Positions 41,250 through 49,863 of a stretch of 49,863 nt of DNA are shown one piece after another (position 1 is the stretch's first letter; each line of letters opens with the position of its first letter). The notes beneath the pieces are model-generated. The model worked only from the letters and a program-made list of their open reading frames with translations, was not told where the DNA came from and ran no database searches. Where the stretch lies: the NCBI RefSeq assembly GCF_011008565.1, contig NZ_JAAIWK010000027.1:1-49863 (forward strand), written 5' to 3'. The position numbers and the translations under genes are program-made. This stretch comes from Heyndrickxia ginsengihumi. Lineage in GTDB: Bacteria; Bacillota; Bacilli; Bacillales; Bacillaceae_C.

Positions 41250-41387
41250 ATAATCATCACTGTTTAATATTTTAATAGTGTTTAACAATAAAAGGGGATT
41301 TCATGATTTAACATAAATAGACAGAAGTACGATAGTTGGTAAAACAGGGTTATGGGACAAGTCGACTAATTTCAGGGAGGAAAAGTT

Positions 41388-41675
41388 ATGAAATCTACAG
41401 GTATTGTTCGCAAAGTTGATGAATTAGGAAGAGTAGTCATTCCTATTGAATTAAGACGTAACCTTGGTATAGCTGAAAAAGATGCACTAGAAATTTATGT
41501 GGACGATGACAAAATCATATTAAAAAAATATAAACCTAGTATGACTTGCCAAATTACTGGAGAAGTTTCTGATGATAATATTCAACTAGCGGGCGGGAAA
41601 ATTATTTTGAGCCGTGAAGGTGCGGAACAATTAATACAAGAAATTACAAATAAGTTTCATATTAACGATAAATAA
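41388..41675 (+). CDS. abrB: Transition-state regulator AbrB
   Basis: A 95-residue global repressor of stationary-phase genes, relieved by Spo0A. The N-terminal swapped-hairpin DNA-binding domain (about 1-50; MKSTGIVRKVDELGRVVIP) and C-terminal multimerisation domain (about 55-92; MTCQITGEVSDDN) are both complete, and the conserved cysteine is present. GGGAGG precedes the ATG. It is the only protein gene on the plus strand here, with its own promoter and terminator. It shares its N-terminal fold with SpoVT at 21871. Confidence 0.97.
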   Translation: MKSTGIVRKVDELGRVVIPIELRRNLGIAEKDALEIYVDDDKIILKKYKPSMTCQITGEVSDDNIQLAGGKIILSREGAEQLIQEITNKFHINDK

Positions 41676-41685
41676 ATCTTAATAG

Positions 41686-41735
41686 GCCAGACATCGCATT
41701 CTAAAGATTACTAACTGTGATGTCTGGCTCTTTTA
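41686..41735 (+). terminator. Terminator between convergent abrB and rsmI
   Basis: GCCAGACATCGCA pairs with TGTGATGTCTGGC across the loop, followed by TCTTTTATTT on the plus strand. On the minus strand the T-run is poor, but the stem may also serve rsmI. Confidence 0.85.
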
Positions 41736-41739
41736 TTTA

Positions 41740-42618
41740 CTATAAATCATGATATTCACTATAAATATCACGTTTTGGCAAGTTTCTGTCCTTTGCGACT
41801 TGTTTAATCGCTTCCTTTGAAGATATTCCTTCTTTTTCCATATAGGCATTGACATGATTCACTACAGATAATGATGACCACCATACCTCTTCATCATATT
41901 GATTGTCTCCATCGTCATTCCCTTGAACAATTAAACAAAACTCTCCTCTGATTTCACTCGATTCACACCAATTAATGACTTCACTAATTGTACCTCGAAT
42001 AAATTCCTCAAATTTTTTTGTGAGCTCACGGCTAATGACAATATTCCTTTCACCTAATACATCTGCCATAGCTTTTAATGTTTCTTTTAAACGATGTGGA
42101 GCCTCGTATAAAATAAATGTTGAGGTAAGTTTATGTAATTTTTCAAGTTCCTCTTTTTTTTCCTTCTTGCCTCTTGGGAGAAAGCCATAAAAGTAAAACG
42201 GCTGCGGCGTAATCCCTGATGCGATCAGCGCTGTAAGAGCAGCATTTGCACCAGGGAGTGGAACAACCGCGATATCCTCATCTATCGCTTTTAAAACAAG
42301 TTCATGTCCAGGATCAGAGATACAGGGCATACCAGCATCACTAATTAAGGCTATTTTTTCCCCAGCTTTTAACTTTTGAATTAATTCACGTGCACTTGAT
42401 TCTTTATTATGTTCATGATGACTTACAATAGGGGTATGTATCTCAAAATAATTACATAGTTTCTTACTGTTCCTCGTATCCTCTGCTGCAATCAAATCAG
42501 CTGTCTTCAAAATACGTATTGCCCGGAAAGTCATATCTTCTAAATTACCAATTGGGGTAGGTACTAAATACAATATACCTTTTTGATTCTCATTCTGAAA
42601 ACTTGCTTGCTGCTTCAT
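41740..42618 (-). CDS. rsmI: 16S rRNA (cytidine-2'-O)-methyltransferase RsmI
   Basis: Methylates the ribose of C1402 in the ribosomal decoding centre. The 292-residue tetrapyrrole-methylase-fold enzyme has LVPTPIGNLEDMTFRA near its start, EDTRNSKKL (about 50-58), SDAGMPCISDPG (about 93-104) and PLPGANAALTALIASG (about 120-135). The ATG at 42618 is best spaced from GAGGTG; GTG and TTG codons just upstream are in the same frame. It overlaps yazA by 29 bases. Confidence 0.96.
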   Translation of the reverse strand: MKQQASFQNENQKGILYLVPTPIGNLEDMTFRAIRILKTADLIAAEDTRNSKKLCNYFEIHTPIVSHHEHNKESSARELIQKLKAGEKIALISDAGMPCISDPGHELVLKAIDEDIAVVPLPGANAALTALIASGITPQPFYFYGFLPRGKKEKKEELEKLHKLTSTFILYEAPHRLKETLKAMADVLGERNIVISRELTKKFEEFIRGTISEVINWCESSEIRGEFCLIVQGNDDGDNQYDEEVWWSSLSVVNHVNAYMEKEGISSKEAIKQVAKDRNLPKRDIYSEYHDL

Positions 42619-42889
42619 AATCAACACCCACCTCTCTTAAAAAAGCCTCTTTCTTTTTTCTTGTTAGTTGTTTAAATGAATATTCTGCCTGCATTGCTTC
42701 CTTTTTTGTTTCATATTCACAATAATATAATAGTTTAACTGGCGTACGCGTACGGGTATACTTAGCTCCAATCCCCCTATTATGCTCATTTAATCGCCTG
42801 TCAATATCAACCGTATATCCCCCATAAAAGCTTCCGTCACAGCAAAGTAACACATAAAAATATTGACTAGTCTTTATCCTTTTTTCCAT
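42590..42889 (-). CDS. yazA: GIY-YIG domain protein YazA
   Basis: A 99-residue protein consisting of a single GIY-YIG nuclease-like domain; here the motif reads FYVLLC...FYGGYT (about 11-26), with a downstream conserved arginine (DRRLNEH). Function unknown; UvrC-type nuclease folds of this size are widespread, and some act on RNA or DNA ends. The ATG at 42889 gives the B. subtilis length. It overlaps yabB by 23 bases and rsmI by 29, so the three genes are compactly coupled. Confidence 0.92.
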   Translation of the reverse strand: MEKRIKTSQYFYVLLCCDGSFYGGYTVDIDRRLNEHNRGIGAKYTRTRTPVKLLYYCEYETKKEAMQAEYSFKQLTRKKKEAFLREVGVDYEAASKFSE

Positions 42890-43619
42890 ATAATATCTCT
42901 TCCACTTCTTTTGTATACTCATTTGCATGATCATATACAACTAATGGCGGTAAAATTTTTAAATCAGGCTTACCATATTTAATTCCCTCAATTAAAATAG
43001 TATTTGCTTCCTTGCCAGGTTTAGGATAGACAAATCTCAATCGTTTTGGTTCAAGATTATATTGTTTCATTAAAGTTAATATATCCATAAGCCTGCCCGG
43101 TCTATGGACAAATGCTGCCTTTCCACCTTGACGGAGTAATTGGCTACTCACTTTAATTGCATCTTCCAGCGTACAATAAATTTCATGGCGGGCAATAGCT
43201 AAATGTTCATTTTCGTTTATCATTTCCTGTTTTGGCGTAATAAAATAAGGAGGATTACAAGTTACGACATCATATTTCCCGTAACCTAATTGCTGAGGCA
43301 TTTCTTTAATATCGCCATGGATCATTTTAATTTGTTCTTCTAATTGATTGTACTCTACACTACGGACCGCCATATCATAAAGTCTTTTTTGAATCTCGAC
43401 ACCTACGATTTGTGCCTTAGAACGCGTACTTAATAAAAGCGGAATTACACCATTTCCAGTACATAAATCAATTACATTTCCCTTTTGAATCGGCATATAC
43501 GCAAACTTAGCCAACAGAACAGCATCAATAGAAAAAGAAAAAACAGACGGGCTCTGAATAATCCGCAAATTTTCTGCAAGCAAATAATCTAAACGTTCAT
43601 CTTCTACTAATTTTACCAT
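42867..43619 (-). CDS. yabB: tRNA1(Val) A37 N6-methyltransferase-like protein YabB
   Basis: A 250-residue SAM-dependent methyltransferase with a Rossmann motif ([15 protein letters not shown], about 46-60) and the N6-adenine signature NPPYF (about 122-126). It belongs to the TrmN6 family, which modifies adenine 37 of tRNA-Val in enterobacteria; the Bacillus substrate is inferred. GGAGG precedes the ATG. It heads the yabB-yazA-rsmI group, all probably RNA-related. Confidence 0.93.
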   Translation of the reverse strand: MVKLVEDERLDYLLAENLRIIQSPSVFSFSIDAVLLAKFAYMPIQKGNVIDLCTGNGVIPLLLSTRSKAQIVGVEIQKRLYDMAVRSVEYNQLEEQIKMIHGDIKEMPQQLGYGKYDVVTCNPPYFITPKQEMINENEHLAIARHEIYCTLEDAIKVSSQLLRQGGKAAFVHRPGRLMDILTLMKQYNLEPKRLRFVYPKPGKEANTILIEGIKYGKPDLKILPPLVVYDHANEYTKEVEEILYGKKDKD

Positions 43620-43673
43620 TGATAAATCCTCCGTTAGTACCTTTTAAACCAGTTCAATTCTATCATGATATCA

Positions 43674-43708
43674 TAAAAATGGGGCTGCCTCGAAAGACAA
43701 CCCAATTT
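43674..43708 (-). terminator. Intrinsic terminator after yabA
   Basis: TTGGGTTGTCTT and the complementary GAGGCAGCCCCA form a stem with mismatches, followed by TTTTTATG on the minus strand. It separates the holB-ricT-yabA unit from yabB. Confidence 0.75.
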
Positions 43709-43728
43709 AGGTCAATTGTATAAAACAA

Positions 43729-44103
43729 TTATTTTTTATTCAGAAAAGATAAGCAGAAGAGGCAATCCTCGTCTTTACGCGGACTACCAAAATGCACATT
43801 GCAAATATGAAATCCCTCTTGATATAATCGCGCAAGATTGTCATATCCCTCACCAATATCAATTTCCTTTTGAATTGAATGAGGTGAATCTTTTGTATTA
43901 AGAGAGGCTTCTTGATGAGAATCATGTTTATCAGTTTCTTCTAACCTAAGTCTGCGACGTAAATAGTCGTTTTCAATTCTCAACGCATTATTTTCCTCAA
44001 TTACCTCTGTTAAATATTGCTTCAATTCACCTAATTTATGATGAAGATTCCCGATCTGCTCTTCCATATTATTTACTGACTCAAAAAGTTCCTTCCTATC
44101 CAT
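43729..44103 (-). CDS. yabA: Replication initiation control protein YabA
   Basis: A 124-residue negative regulator of DnaA-dependent initiation that bridges DnaA and the DnaN clamp. The N-terminal leucine-zipper-like coiled coil (about 1-55) gives tetramers, a charged linker follows, and the C-terminal zinc cluster HICNVHFGS...CLFC (about 96-118) binds partners. Length and architecture match B. subtilis. Its place beside holB and ricT, close to the origin, fits its job. Confidence 0.96.
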   Translation of the reverse strand: MDRKELFESVNNMEEQIGNLHHKLGELKQYLTEVIEENNALRIENDYLRRRLRLEETDKHDSHQEASLNTKDSPHSIQKEIDIGEGYDNLARLYQEGFHICNVHFGSPRKDEDCLFCLSFLNKK

Positions 44104-44118
44104 AAACTCTCCACCTCA

Positions 44119-44946
44119 TTAGTCTGTGGATTGAATTGAAACGATTTCTTCATTTAGAATTTCGTCCATTGTATATTCAATAATCCGTCCTTGGTCTTGG
44201 AGCTCTACCTGTAGAACTCTCTCCAAGATATTCAGCCCTGTAACTTTCCCTAAGCCATGAGGTGTATGAACTTTTTCACCTATGTCAGGAAGAGCCTCTT
44301 TTACCGTTTCATACTCATCATTTTCATATTTTAAGCAACACATTAGTCGGCCACATAAACCGGAAATCTTAGTAGGATTTAAAGAAAGATTTTGATCCTT
44401 TGCCATCTTGATTGAAACAGGCTCGAAATCACCTAAGAAAGTTGAACAGCAGAGCATTCTTCCACAAGGTCCAATTCCTCCAAGCATTTTTGCCTCATCC
44501 CGTACACCAATTTGGCGCAATTCGATTCTTGTGCGAAAAATGGCTGCCAAATCTTTGACAAGCTCTCTAAAATCAACACGCCCATCTGCTGTAAAATAAA
44601 AAATAATTTTATTTCGATCAAATGTATATTCAACATCCACGAGTTTCATATCAAGTTGATGTTCAATAATTTTGCTTGTACAAACTTCATAGGCTTCTTT
44701 AGCTGCAATTTTATTCTCATCAACGGTCATATGATCTTTTTGATCAGCAATACGGATCACCTTTTTTAATGGCAATACGACATCATGTTCACCCACAACC
44801 TTTGGATTTGTTACTACGAGACCATATTCAATTCCCCGTATAGTCTCAACAATAACTGAATCGTTTTTTTGAACTGTAAGCTCACCTGGATCAAAGTAAT
44901 AGACTTTTCCCGCTTTTTTAAATCTAACTCCTACAACATTAAACAA
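44119..44946 (-). CDS. ricT: RicT (YaaT), PSP1-domain regulator of RNA maturation and phosphorelay
   Basis: With RicA (YmcA) and RicF (YlbF) forms the Fe-S-containing Y-complex that assists RNase Y in mRNA maturation and supports sporulation, competence and biofilm. The 275-residue protein has a PSP1 C-terminal domain core (about 62-146) and a cysteine cluster GPCGRMLCC and GLCGRLMCC (about 160-200) that can ligate Fe-S clusters. The start is TTG at 44946, preceded by GGGGGGAT. It overlaps holB by eight bases. Confidence 0.96.
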   Translation of the reverse strand: MFNVVGVRFKKAGKVYYFDPGELTVQKNDSVIVETIRGIEYGLVVTNPKVVGEHDVVLPLKKVIRIADQKDHMTVDENKIAAKEAYEVCTSKIIEHQLDMKLVDVEYTFDRNKIIFYFTADGRVDFRELVKDLAAIFRTRIELRQIGVRDEAKMLGGIGPCGRMLCCSTFLGDFEPVSIKMAKDQNLSLNPTKISGLCGRLMCCLKYENDEYETVKEALPDIGEKVHTPHGLGKVTGLNILERVLQVELQDQGRIIEYTMDEILNEEIVSIQSTD

Positions 44947-45946
44947 AGGCCGATCCCCCCTGCAAATTTAACACTAGCTGCTCCATTAATAACTGTGGAT
45001 TCATATTTGCACTTAACTTTCTTTTTGCTTCTAAAATAATGGTTATCTTTTCAGCTAGAGAACGTGGAGATAATGAAAGAGTGTCAGTATAAAAATGGGA
45101 TTGCTGATCAGGATAAAACAATGTATCTTCTTTTCCTAATTGAACAGAAAGAAGATCTTTATAAATAAATAACAATAGATCTAGCCCTAGATCCATCTGT
45201 TGTTTCTCTTTAAAATGTTGAAACCAATCCTCCTGCAACATGACCATTGCATAAGAAGAAGATTTCTTTAGGGACTCATATAATTTTAACACTAATTTTC
45301 TCGCTTGTGCAAACCACTCATCTTGGTATAAAGAAAGTGCCTCCTCCACATTTTGTGTCAAATGCGCTAATAATAAGGAAACATGCGCTGAAACGCCATT
45401 TTCTAATAACTTTTCTTGCAATAATGTAACTGGATATGGTTTAAATGACACAACTTGGCAACGTGAAAGAATTGTTGGTAAAATTTGCTGTATTTGTTCG
45501 GTTAACAAAATGGCTGTTGTTTCAGCATTTGGTTCTTCCAAAAATTTCAGTAAACTATTAGCAGCACTAACAGACATTTTATCTGCATGGACAATCATGT
45601 ACAACTTTCTTTTCGACTCAACAGCTGTTTTCGTAAATTCTTGCTGCAATTGCTTAATTTGCTCTTTTTTAATTGAAAGACCATCTGGTTCTACTATATG
45701 AACATCCGGATGTGTTCCATGATTAATTCTTATACAATTGGAACATTGCTCACATGGTATTCCTTCAGTAGAAATATTTAAACAAAATAATGTCTTTGCA
45801 AATAACAAACCAGCATCTCTTTTCCCAGTGCCACGACTTCCTTCAAATAAATAAGCATGAGCAATTCTATCTCTTTTTATACTATTTCTTAACAATGTTG
45901 CTGCAATTGGTTGAACTTTTTCCAGTTCATCCCATATAACGGCCAT
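44939..45946 (-). CDS. holB: DNA polymerase III delta' subunit
   Basis: Part of the clamp loader that opens and loads DnaN. The 335-residue AAA+ protein has a degenerate P-loop, GSRGTGKR, in which the usual final Thr/Ser is Arg, fitting a non-hydrolysing delta' subunit. It also has a zinc module (CLNISTEGIPCEQCSNC) and SRC at about 153-155 in place of a full sensor (ILSRCQVV). It overlaps ricT by eight bases and follows yaaR by 12 bases. Confidence 0.96.
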   Translation of the reverse strand: MAVIWDELEKVQPIAATLLRNSIKRDRIAHAYLFEGSRGTGKRDAGLLFAKTLFCLNISTEGIPCEQCSNCIRINHGTHPDVHIVEPDGLSIKKEQIKQLQQEFTKTAVESKRKLYMIVHADKMSVSAANSLLKFLEEPNAETTAILLTEQIQQILPTILSRCQVVSFKPYPVTLLQEKLLENGVSAHVSLLLAHLTQNVEEALSLYQDEWFAQARKLVLKLYESLKKSSSYAMVMLQEDWFQHFKEKQQMDLGLDLLLFIYKDLLSVQLGKEDTLFYPDQQSHFYTDTLSLSPRSLAEKITIILEAKRKLSANMNPQLLMEQLVLNLQGGSAFV

Positions 45947-45958
45947 TCTATCACTCTC

Positions 45959-46399
45959 TTACGTATATAAATTAATTAATAATCCTTTAATTTCACCAAT
46001 TTTCCCTAAAATATCAATTGAAGGTTGCTCTTTTTGAATATATTCCTCTGTCATGTCAGCAAGTTTTTTATCAATTGTCTCAACAAGATTCAATTTTCGA
46101 TTTTCTCCATATTGATTCCATGTTTGTGATTGCTTCATCTTCATACTATAAGAAACCGCTTGTTGAACAAACTGCTTTACAAGTGTTTTATATTTAGCTA
46201 AATCTTTAAATGTACGGGACCGTTCCAGGCGATTTCCAGCATCCTCGATTTGTGAGAGCAATTTATTTAGTTCATCAACATGTAGTTTTTCTCCGCTCTT
46301 TTGAACGATTGATCCAAAATTGGAGCTATTAGTCATTGATGTTTTTTGCTCTACTGATGTCTTATCCATACCAATTCTTAAATCTTGATTGATTTTCAC
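45959..46399 (-). CDS. yaaR: DUF327 protein YaaR
   Basis: A 146-residue, mostly helical, soluble protein of the YaaR family (DUF327). It has no catalytic motif that I can see; the centre (about 38-120) is charged and probably coiled. The function is unknown. The start is GTG at 46399, with GGAGG seven bases upstream. It always sits between darA and holB in relatives, so a replication or signalling link is possible but unproven. Confidence 0.88.
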   Translation of the reverse strand: MKINQDLRIGMDKTSVEQKTSMTNSSNFGSIVQKSGEKLHVDELNKLLSQIEDAGNRLERSRTFKDLAKYKTLVKQFVQQAVSYSMKMKQSQTWNQYGENRKLNLVETIDKKLADMTEEYIQKEQPSIDILGKIGEIKGLLINLYT

Positions 46400-46413
46400 C
46401 TACATGCCTCCTA

Positions 46414-46746
<333 letters not shown>

Positions 46747-46877
46747 CTATCCCTCCCAATACTTTTCCGTACTAATCTATTTACATTATATCATTGAATA
46801 TTTTTTGTTATATACGTAATTCTTGCTGAACTTATAAAATCCCTTGGAAAATGATCTAAAAAACTATAAAAAGCAAT

Positions 46878-47519
46878 TTATATTGCTCCACGTTCCAATA
46901 ACAATTTTTTTATAAGTTCCAATGCATGCTCATATACTTTCTCAAAATCTTCATTTGCATCAATTTTAACAAAGCGATCAGGGAATTTTTTCAATAAAAG
47001 GTCAAAACCCTCTTGAACCCTTTTATGAAAATCTAATGTCTCTAAATCAAGACGGTTTACTTCCCTCTGATCATTTTTAGCAATTCTATTTAATCCCCGT
47101 TCTATATCAACGTCAAAATAAATCGTCATATCAGGCATAATTCCATTCGTTGCAAATTGATTGATAGACCATACTTCATCCATGCCAATGTTTCTGCCAT
47201 AGCCTTGGTAAGCTAATGAGCTATCAACAAAGCGATCACAAAGAACAATATCTCCTTTTTCAAGAGCGGGAATAACCTTTTCCACTAAATGCTGTCTGCG
47301 GCTCGCTGCATATAACAGTGCTTCTGTACGCTCATCCATTTCAGTATTTTCTTTATTTAATATAACTTCGCGAATTTGCTCGGCAATTCGAATCCCCCCA
47401 GGTTCACGAGTTAATACAATATTTAATCCTTGACGTATTAGTTCTTGACCAATTTTTTGCAAAACTGATGTTTTTCCGGCACCTTCTGGTCCTTCTACTG
47501 TAATAAAAATCCCGTTCAT
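46878..47519 (-). CDS. tmk: Thymidylate kinase
   Basis: Phosphorylates dTMP to dTDP, essential for DNA synthesis. The 213-residue protein has the P-loop [12 protein letters not shown] (about 9-20), the DRF-type substrate motif TREPGG (about 37-42) and [16 protein letters not shown] (about 92-107). The ribosome site (GGCGGG) is modest. It is 21 bases after yaaO. Confidence 0.97.
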   Translation of the reverse strand: MNGIFITVEGPEGAGKTSVLQKIGQELIRQGLNIVLTREPGGIRIAEQIREVILNKENTEMDERTEALLYAASRRQHLVEKVIPALEKGDIVLCDRFVDSSLAYQGYGRNIGMDEVWSINQFATNGIMPDMTIYFDVDIERGLNRIAKNDQREVNRLDLETLDFHKRVQEGFDLLLKKFPDRFVKIDANEDFEKVYEHALELIKKLLLERGAI

Positions 47520-47540
47520 TTATAAAACCCGCCAATCTTC

Positions 47541-48965
47541 TTAATTCAATTTAAAAACTGCTAATTTGTCCTCATCCAACTTGTGTTCACCTTGTAATGA
47601 CGCACGATACATACGCAATTGCTGTATCGCTTGAATATGGACATCTGTAATAACTTCTCCAGGGAATAGTAATGGAATTCCCGGTGGATATGGAATAATC
47701 ATTTTAGCAGCTATACAATTTTTTGCTTGCTTGATAGAGACCCATTCTATTGTGCATCTTTCCATTTCATCATACGAAAGAACAGGCTCAGTTATAACCT
47801 CAGGGAATTTAATCGTTTTAAGCTCCCCTTTTATAGTCGGTAATGTTTCTAATTCTGCCGAATTCATCCGATCAATAGCTTCTTGATATGGATATTCCAC
47901 GTCTTTTTTTAGTAATGGTAATACGAACACGACACGATAAAAATCCGCCATTTCCGAAAATAGGCCGACATGCTCTAATCCCTTCTGAAGATCAAAACCA
48001 GAAACCTCATCTTTAGAAATTAATAACTTTAATGGATCTTGCCCCGGTGTTTCTACAACACGAATGCCTATGTTTCTCAATGCCTTTATAAAAGATTCTC
48101 TTTGTTTAAGCGTATAAGATATATCTTCCTTTGTAAAATTTGCCACATACCACCTTGCATAATCAAGCGACATCATAATTGGATATGATGGACTGCTTGA
48201 TTGTAATACAGATAAATAGTACTCTACTTTTTCAATTGGAATAGATTCGTTATAGACATGCAAATATGAACCCATTGTCATTGCTGGTAGCATTTTATGG
48301 GCAGAGTGAACGACCATATCTGCCCCACATTCAGCAGCCGGAGATGGAAATGGGAAACCTAGCGCAAAATGCGGACCATGTGCTTCATCTACTAATACAA
48401 TACTTCCATGCTTATGAGCACAATCGATAATAGACTGCAAATCATATGTCATTCCATAATAATTAGGATATGTAAAAATACATGCTTTTATATGTTTGTA
48501 TTGTTGAAATGCTTGTTCAACTAGAGACCGTTGGAATCCGTTGCCCACTTTTATATCTGAATCGATGGTTGGAAATACAAAAATTGGTTTTACATTTGCA
48601 ATTCTTAAAGCATTTAATACAGATTTATGGCAATTTCGATCCACTAAAACATAGTCCCCTGCTTTACATACAGAAAGAATCATTGCCAAGTTTCCAACTG
48701 TAGTCCCATTCACAAGAAAATAACTCTTTACACTGTGATAATAATGAGAAAGCAGTTGCTGAGCTTCAGAAATAACACCCTCTGCGTGATGTAAATCATC
48801 TAAACCTGATAGCTCAGTCACATCATACTGTAAAGATGATACAATATTTTGATTAAAAGCTTCCATCAGGAGACCATTTTTATGACCAGGAACATGAAAG
48901 GAAATTGGATTTTTCTGCTTAAATTCCTCTAATGCTGTATATAAAGGCATATTTATCTGATTCAT
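47541..48965 (-). CDS. yaaO: Orn/Lys/Arg decarboxylase-family PLP enzyme YaaO
   Basis: A 474-residue fold-type I PLP enzyme with the cofactor lysine in VHSAHKMLPAMT (about 222-233), the HVPGHKNG motif (about 24-31) and DEAHGPHF (about 195-202). It belongs to the group III ornithine/lysine/arginine decarboxylase family. The actual substrate is uncertain; the C-terminal domain ends IPYPPGIPLLFPGE, typical of SpeA-like decarboxylases. GAGG precedes the ATG. Confidence 0.92.
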   Translation of the reverse strand: MNQINMPLYTALEEFKQKNPISFHVPGHKNGLLMEAFNQNIVSSLQYDVTELSGLDDLHHAEGVISEAQQLLSHYYHSVKSYFLVNGTTVGNLAMILSVCKAGDYVLVDRNCHKSVLNALRIANVKPIFVFPTIDSDIKVGNGFQRSLVEQAFQQYKHIKACIFTYPNYYGMTYDLQSIIDCAHKHGSIVLVDEAHGPHFALGFPFPSPAAECGADMVVHSAHKMLPAMTMGSYLHVYNESIPIEKVEYYLSVLQSSSPSYPIMMSLDYARWYVANFTKEDISYTLKQRESFIKALRNIGIRVVETPGQDPLKLLISKDEVSGFDLQKGLEHVGLFSEMADFYRVVFVLPLLKKDVEYPYQEAIDRMNSAELETLPTIKGELKTIKFPEVITEPVLSYDEMERCTIEWVSIKQAKNCIAAKMIIPYPPGIPLLFPGEVITDVHIQAIQQLRMYRASLQGEHKLDEDKLAVFKLN

Positions 48966-49079
48966 TTAAATCGAACCTCGCTATTATTACTTTCTTCATT
49001 TTACTATAATCATAGCAAAAAGAAATCTATTATATTTGGTAATTAGAATCTCCTTTTATATACTATCAAACATAGAAAA
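48966..49079. other. Short AT-rich gap next to yaaO
   Basis: With the following repeat this makes a 339-base gap where B. subtilis has xpaC-yaaN (from memory). I see no gene remnant in it. It probably holds the yaaO promoter, but no convincing -35/-10 pair is clear. Confidence 0.4.
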
Positions 49080-49306
49080 GAGGCTAGGACAAAAGTATAT
49101 TAACTAAAGAAAAACCGAATATTGCGCTCCACTCCTGCTCCGGAAATATACTTTGCCTGCCGTTGGCGGTTGGTGAGCTTCCTCGTGCTCATGCACTCAG
49201 AGTTTCACCGATGCCTATCCTCCTACAGGAGTCTACGTATATTTCCAGAACTGATTTGTGCAATGTTCGTCTTTAGCTAACCACTTTTAAGCTTTGTCCC
49301 AGCCTC
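49080..49306. mobile_element. Palindromic Bacillaceae intergenic repeat (MITE-like)
   Basis: About 227 bases bounded by imperfect terminal inverted repeats: GAGGCTAGGACAAAAG on the left and the complement of GAGGCTGGGACAAAGC on the right. The inversion continues inwards for about 60 bases (CTAAAG, GAA-ATTGC, GGAAATATAC on each arm). The centre has the GC-richer core GGTTGGTGAGCTTCCTCGTG and CTCCTACAGGAGTC. It codes for no protein. Similar elements are scattered between genes in many Bacillaceae. The right end touches the csfB stop codon. Confidence 0.75.
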
Positions 49307-49502
49307 ATCGATACATTTTAGACTTAATTGCTGTTTTTAATTGATTAATAAAAAAAGAGTATCTTGGATCATTTGTTTCAGTGTGAACCATCTCATGTTC
49401 ACACTCCTCGCAAATAAATGTGGTATATAGGTGTATTCCTCTCGATTTTTCCTGATTACAAATCGAACATATTTCAGTTTTTTTACCAACATACATACCC
49501 AT
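49305..49502 (-). CDS. csfB: Anti-sigma factor CsfB/Gin
   Basis: A 65-residue zinc-binding protein with CSIC (about 12-17) and CEEC (about 31-34). In B. subtilis Gin inhibits sigma-G before engulfment is finished, and sigma-E in the mother cell. It matches that protein in length and in the central RGIHLYTTFIC motif. GGGGGTGG precedes the ATG, and a sigma-F-like promoter lies just upstream. The last two bases of its TGA are the first two of the adjoining repeat element. Confidence 0.94.
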   Translation of the reverse strand: MGMYVGKKTEICSICNQEKSRGIHLYTTFICEECEHEMVHTETNDPRYSFFINQLKTAIKSKMYR

Positions 49503-49523
49503 CTAAATCCACCCCCTTATATT

Positions 49524-49553
49524 CAGATTTCCCATTTTAATCTTTTTATATAC
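49524..49553 (-). promoter_or_regulatory. Sigma-F promoter of csfB
   Basis: On the minus strand, GTATA (49553-49549), 15 bases and GGGAAATCTG (49533-49524) match sigma-F (GYWTA-N15-GGNRANAMTW) except two -10 positions. The transcription start would be only about 15 bases before the ATG. csfB is sigma-F dependent in B. subtilis. Confidence 0.6.
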
Positions 49554-49615
49554 TAAAATAAACAAGTTATAAAAGATTTAAAGTTTAACACATCATATGT
49601 ATGCGCCTAACTCAA

Positions 49616-49649
49616 AGTGTTTGTACTCCTAATATTAGAAATAAACACT
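49616..49649. repeat. Nested inverted repeat between 5S terminator and csfB
   Basis: AGTGTTT (49616-49622) and AAACACT (49643-49649) enclose the perfect palindrome CTAATATTAG (49629-49638). There is no T-run after it, so it is not an obvious terminator. It could be a protein-binding site upstream of csfB. Confidence 0.35.
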
Positions 49650-49683
49650 AGCCGACAAATCATCGTTTATGTTAACGACAAAG

Positions 49684-49709
49684 AAACCACAGAGATTTCT
49701 CTGTGGTTT
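49684..49709 (-). terminator. rRNA operon terminator
   Basis: A perfect 12-base stem AAACCACAGAGA with its complement and a two-base loop, ten bases after the 5S gene. The minus-strand T-run is short (TTTCTTTG). T-runs flank both sides, so it may work in both directions. Confidence 0.8.
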
Positions 49710-49717
49710 TTTATTTT

Positions 49718-49834
<117 letters not shown>

Positions 49835-49863
49835 CTATTAAATTATTGAGAAAATGTTCTCTC

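Overview
The window looks like an origin-proximal chromosome segment from an endospore-forming member of the Bacillaceae. It is AT-rich. Nearly every gene matches, in order and protein size, the Bacillus subtilis stretch from csfB (just after rrnA) to lysS (just before the next rRNA operon). The order comparison is from memory; the genus cannot be settled from this sequence. Almost everything lies on the minus strand, so genes read right to left, away from the presumed origin. The exceptions are abrB and one elongator tRNA-Met, both on the plus strand.

Read in gene direction, from the right edge: the tail of an rRNA operon (5S); csfB/gin; a palindromic Bacillaceae repeat; yaaO, tmk, darA, yaaR, holB, ricT, yabA, trmN6, yazA, rsmI (DNA replication, nucleotide supply and RNA modification); divergent abrB; metS, tatD, rnmV, ksgA; the sporulation and spore-coat genes yabG, veg and sspF; ispE, purR, ridA, spoVG; glmU, prs, ctc, pth, fin, mfd; spoVT, yabM, yabN, rqcP, yabP, yabQ, divIC, yabR; tRNA-Met; spoIIE, yabS, yabT; tilS, hprT, ftsH, coaX, hslO, cysK; folP-folB-folK-yazB; lysS; and finally the promoter and first bases of a second rRNA operon at the left edge.

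The regulatory DNA is rich. Good matches are visible to a sigma-H promoter (spoVG), a sigma-B promoter (ctc), a sigma-K promoter (yabG), sigma-G promoters (sspF, spoVT), a sigma-F promoter (csfB), the 21-bp-spacer Spo0A-type promoter of spoIIE, tandem sigma-A promoters (veg) and a TTGACA-17-TATAAT rRNA promoter. Most units end in clear intrinsic terminators. A perfect parS centromere site sits in the loop of the hairpin after metS.

I found no phage, toxin, defence or biosynthetic island and no CRISPR array. The coding part is ordinary core genome. The points worth a second look are mostly between genes: parS inside a terminator-like hairpin, a 227-bp palindromic repeat that supplies part of the csfB stop codon, a decayed second copy of that repeat family, missing neighbours (pab genes, dusB, yabE, xpaC/yaaN), an open frame behind yazB, a perfect DnaA box, and repeated motifs upstream of abrB.
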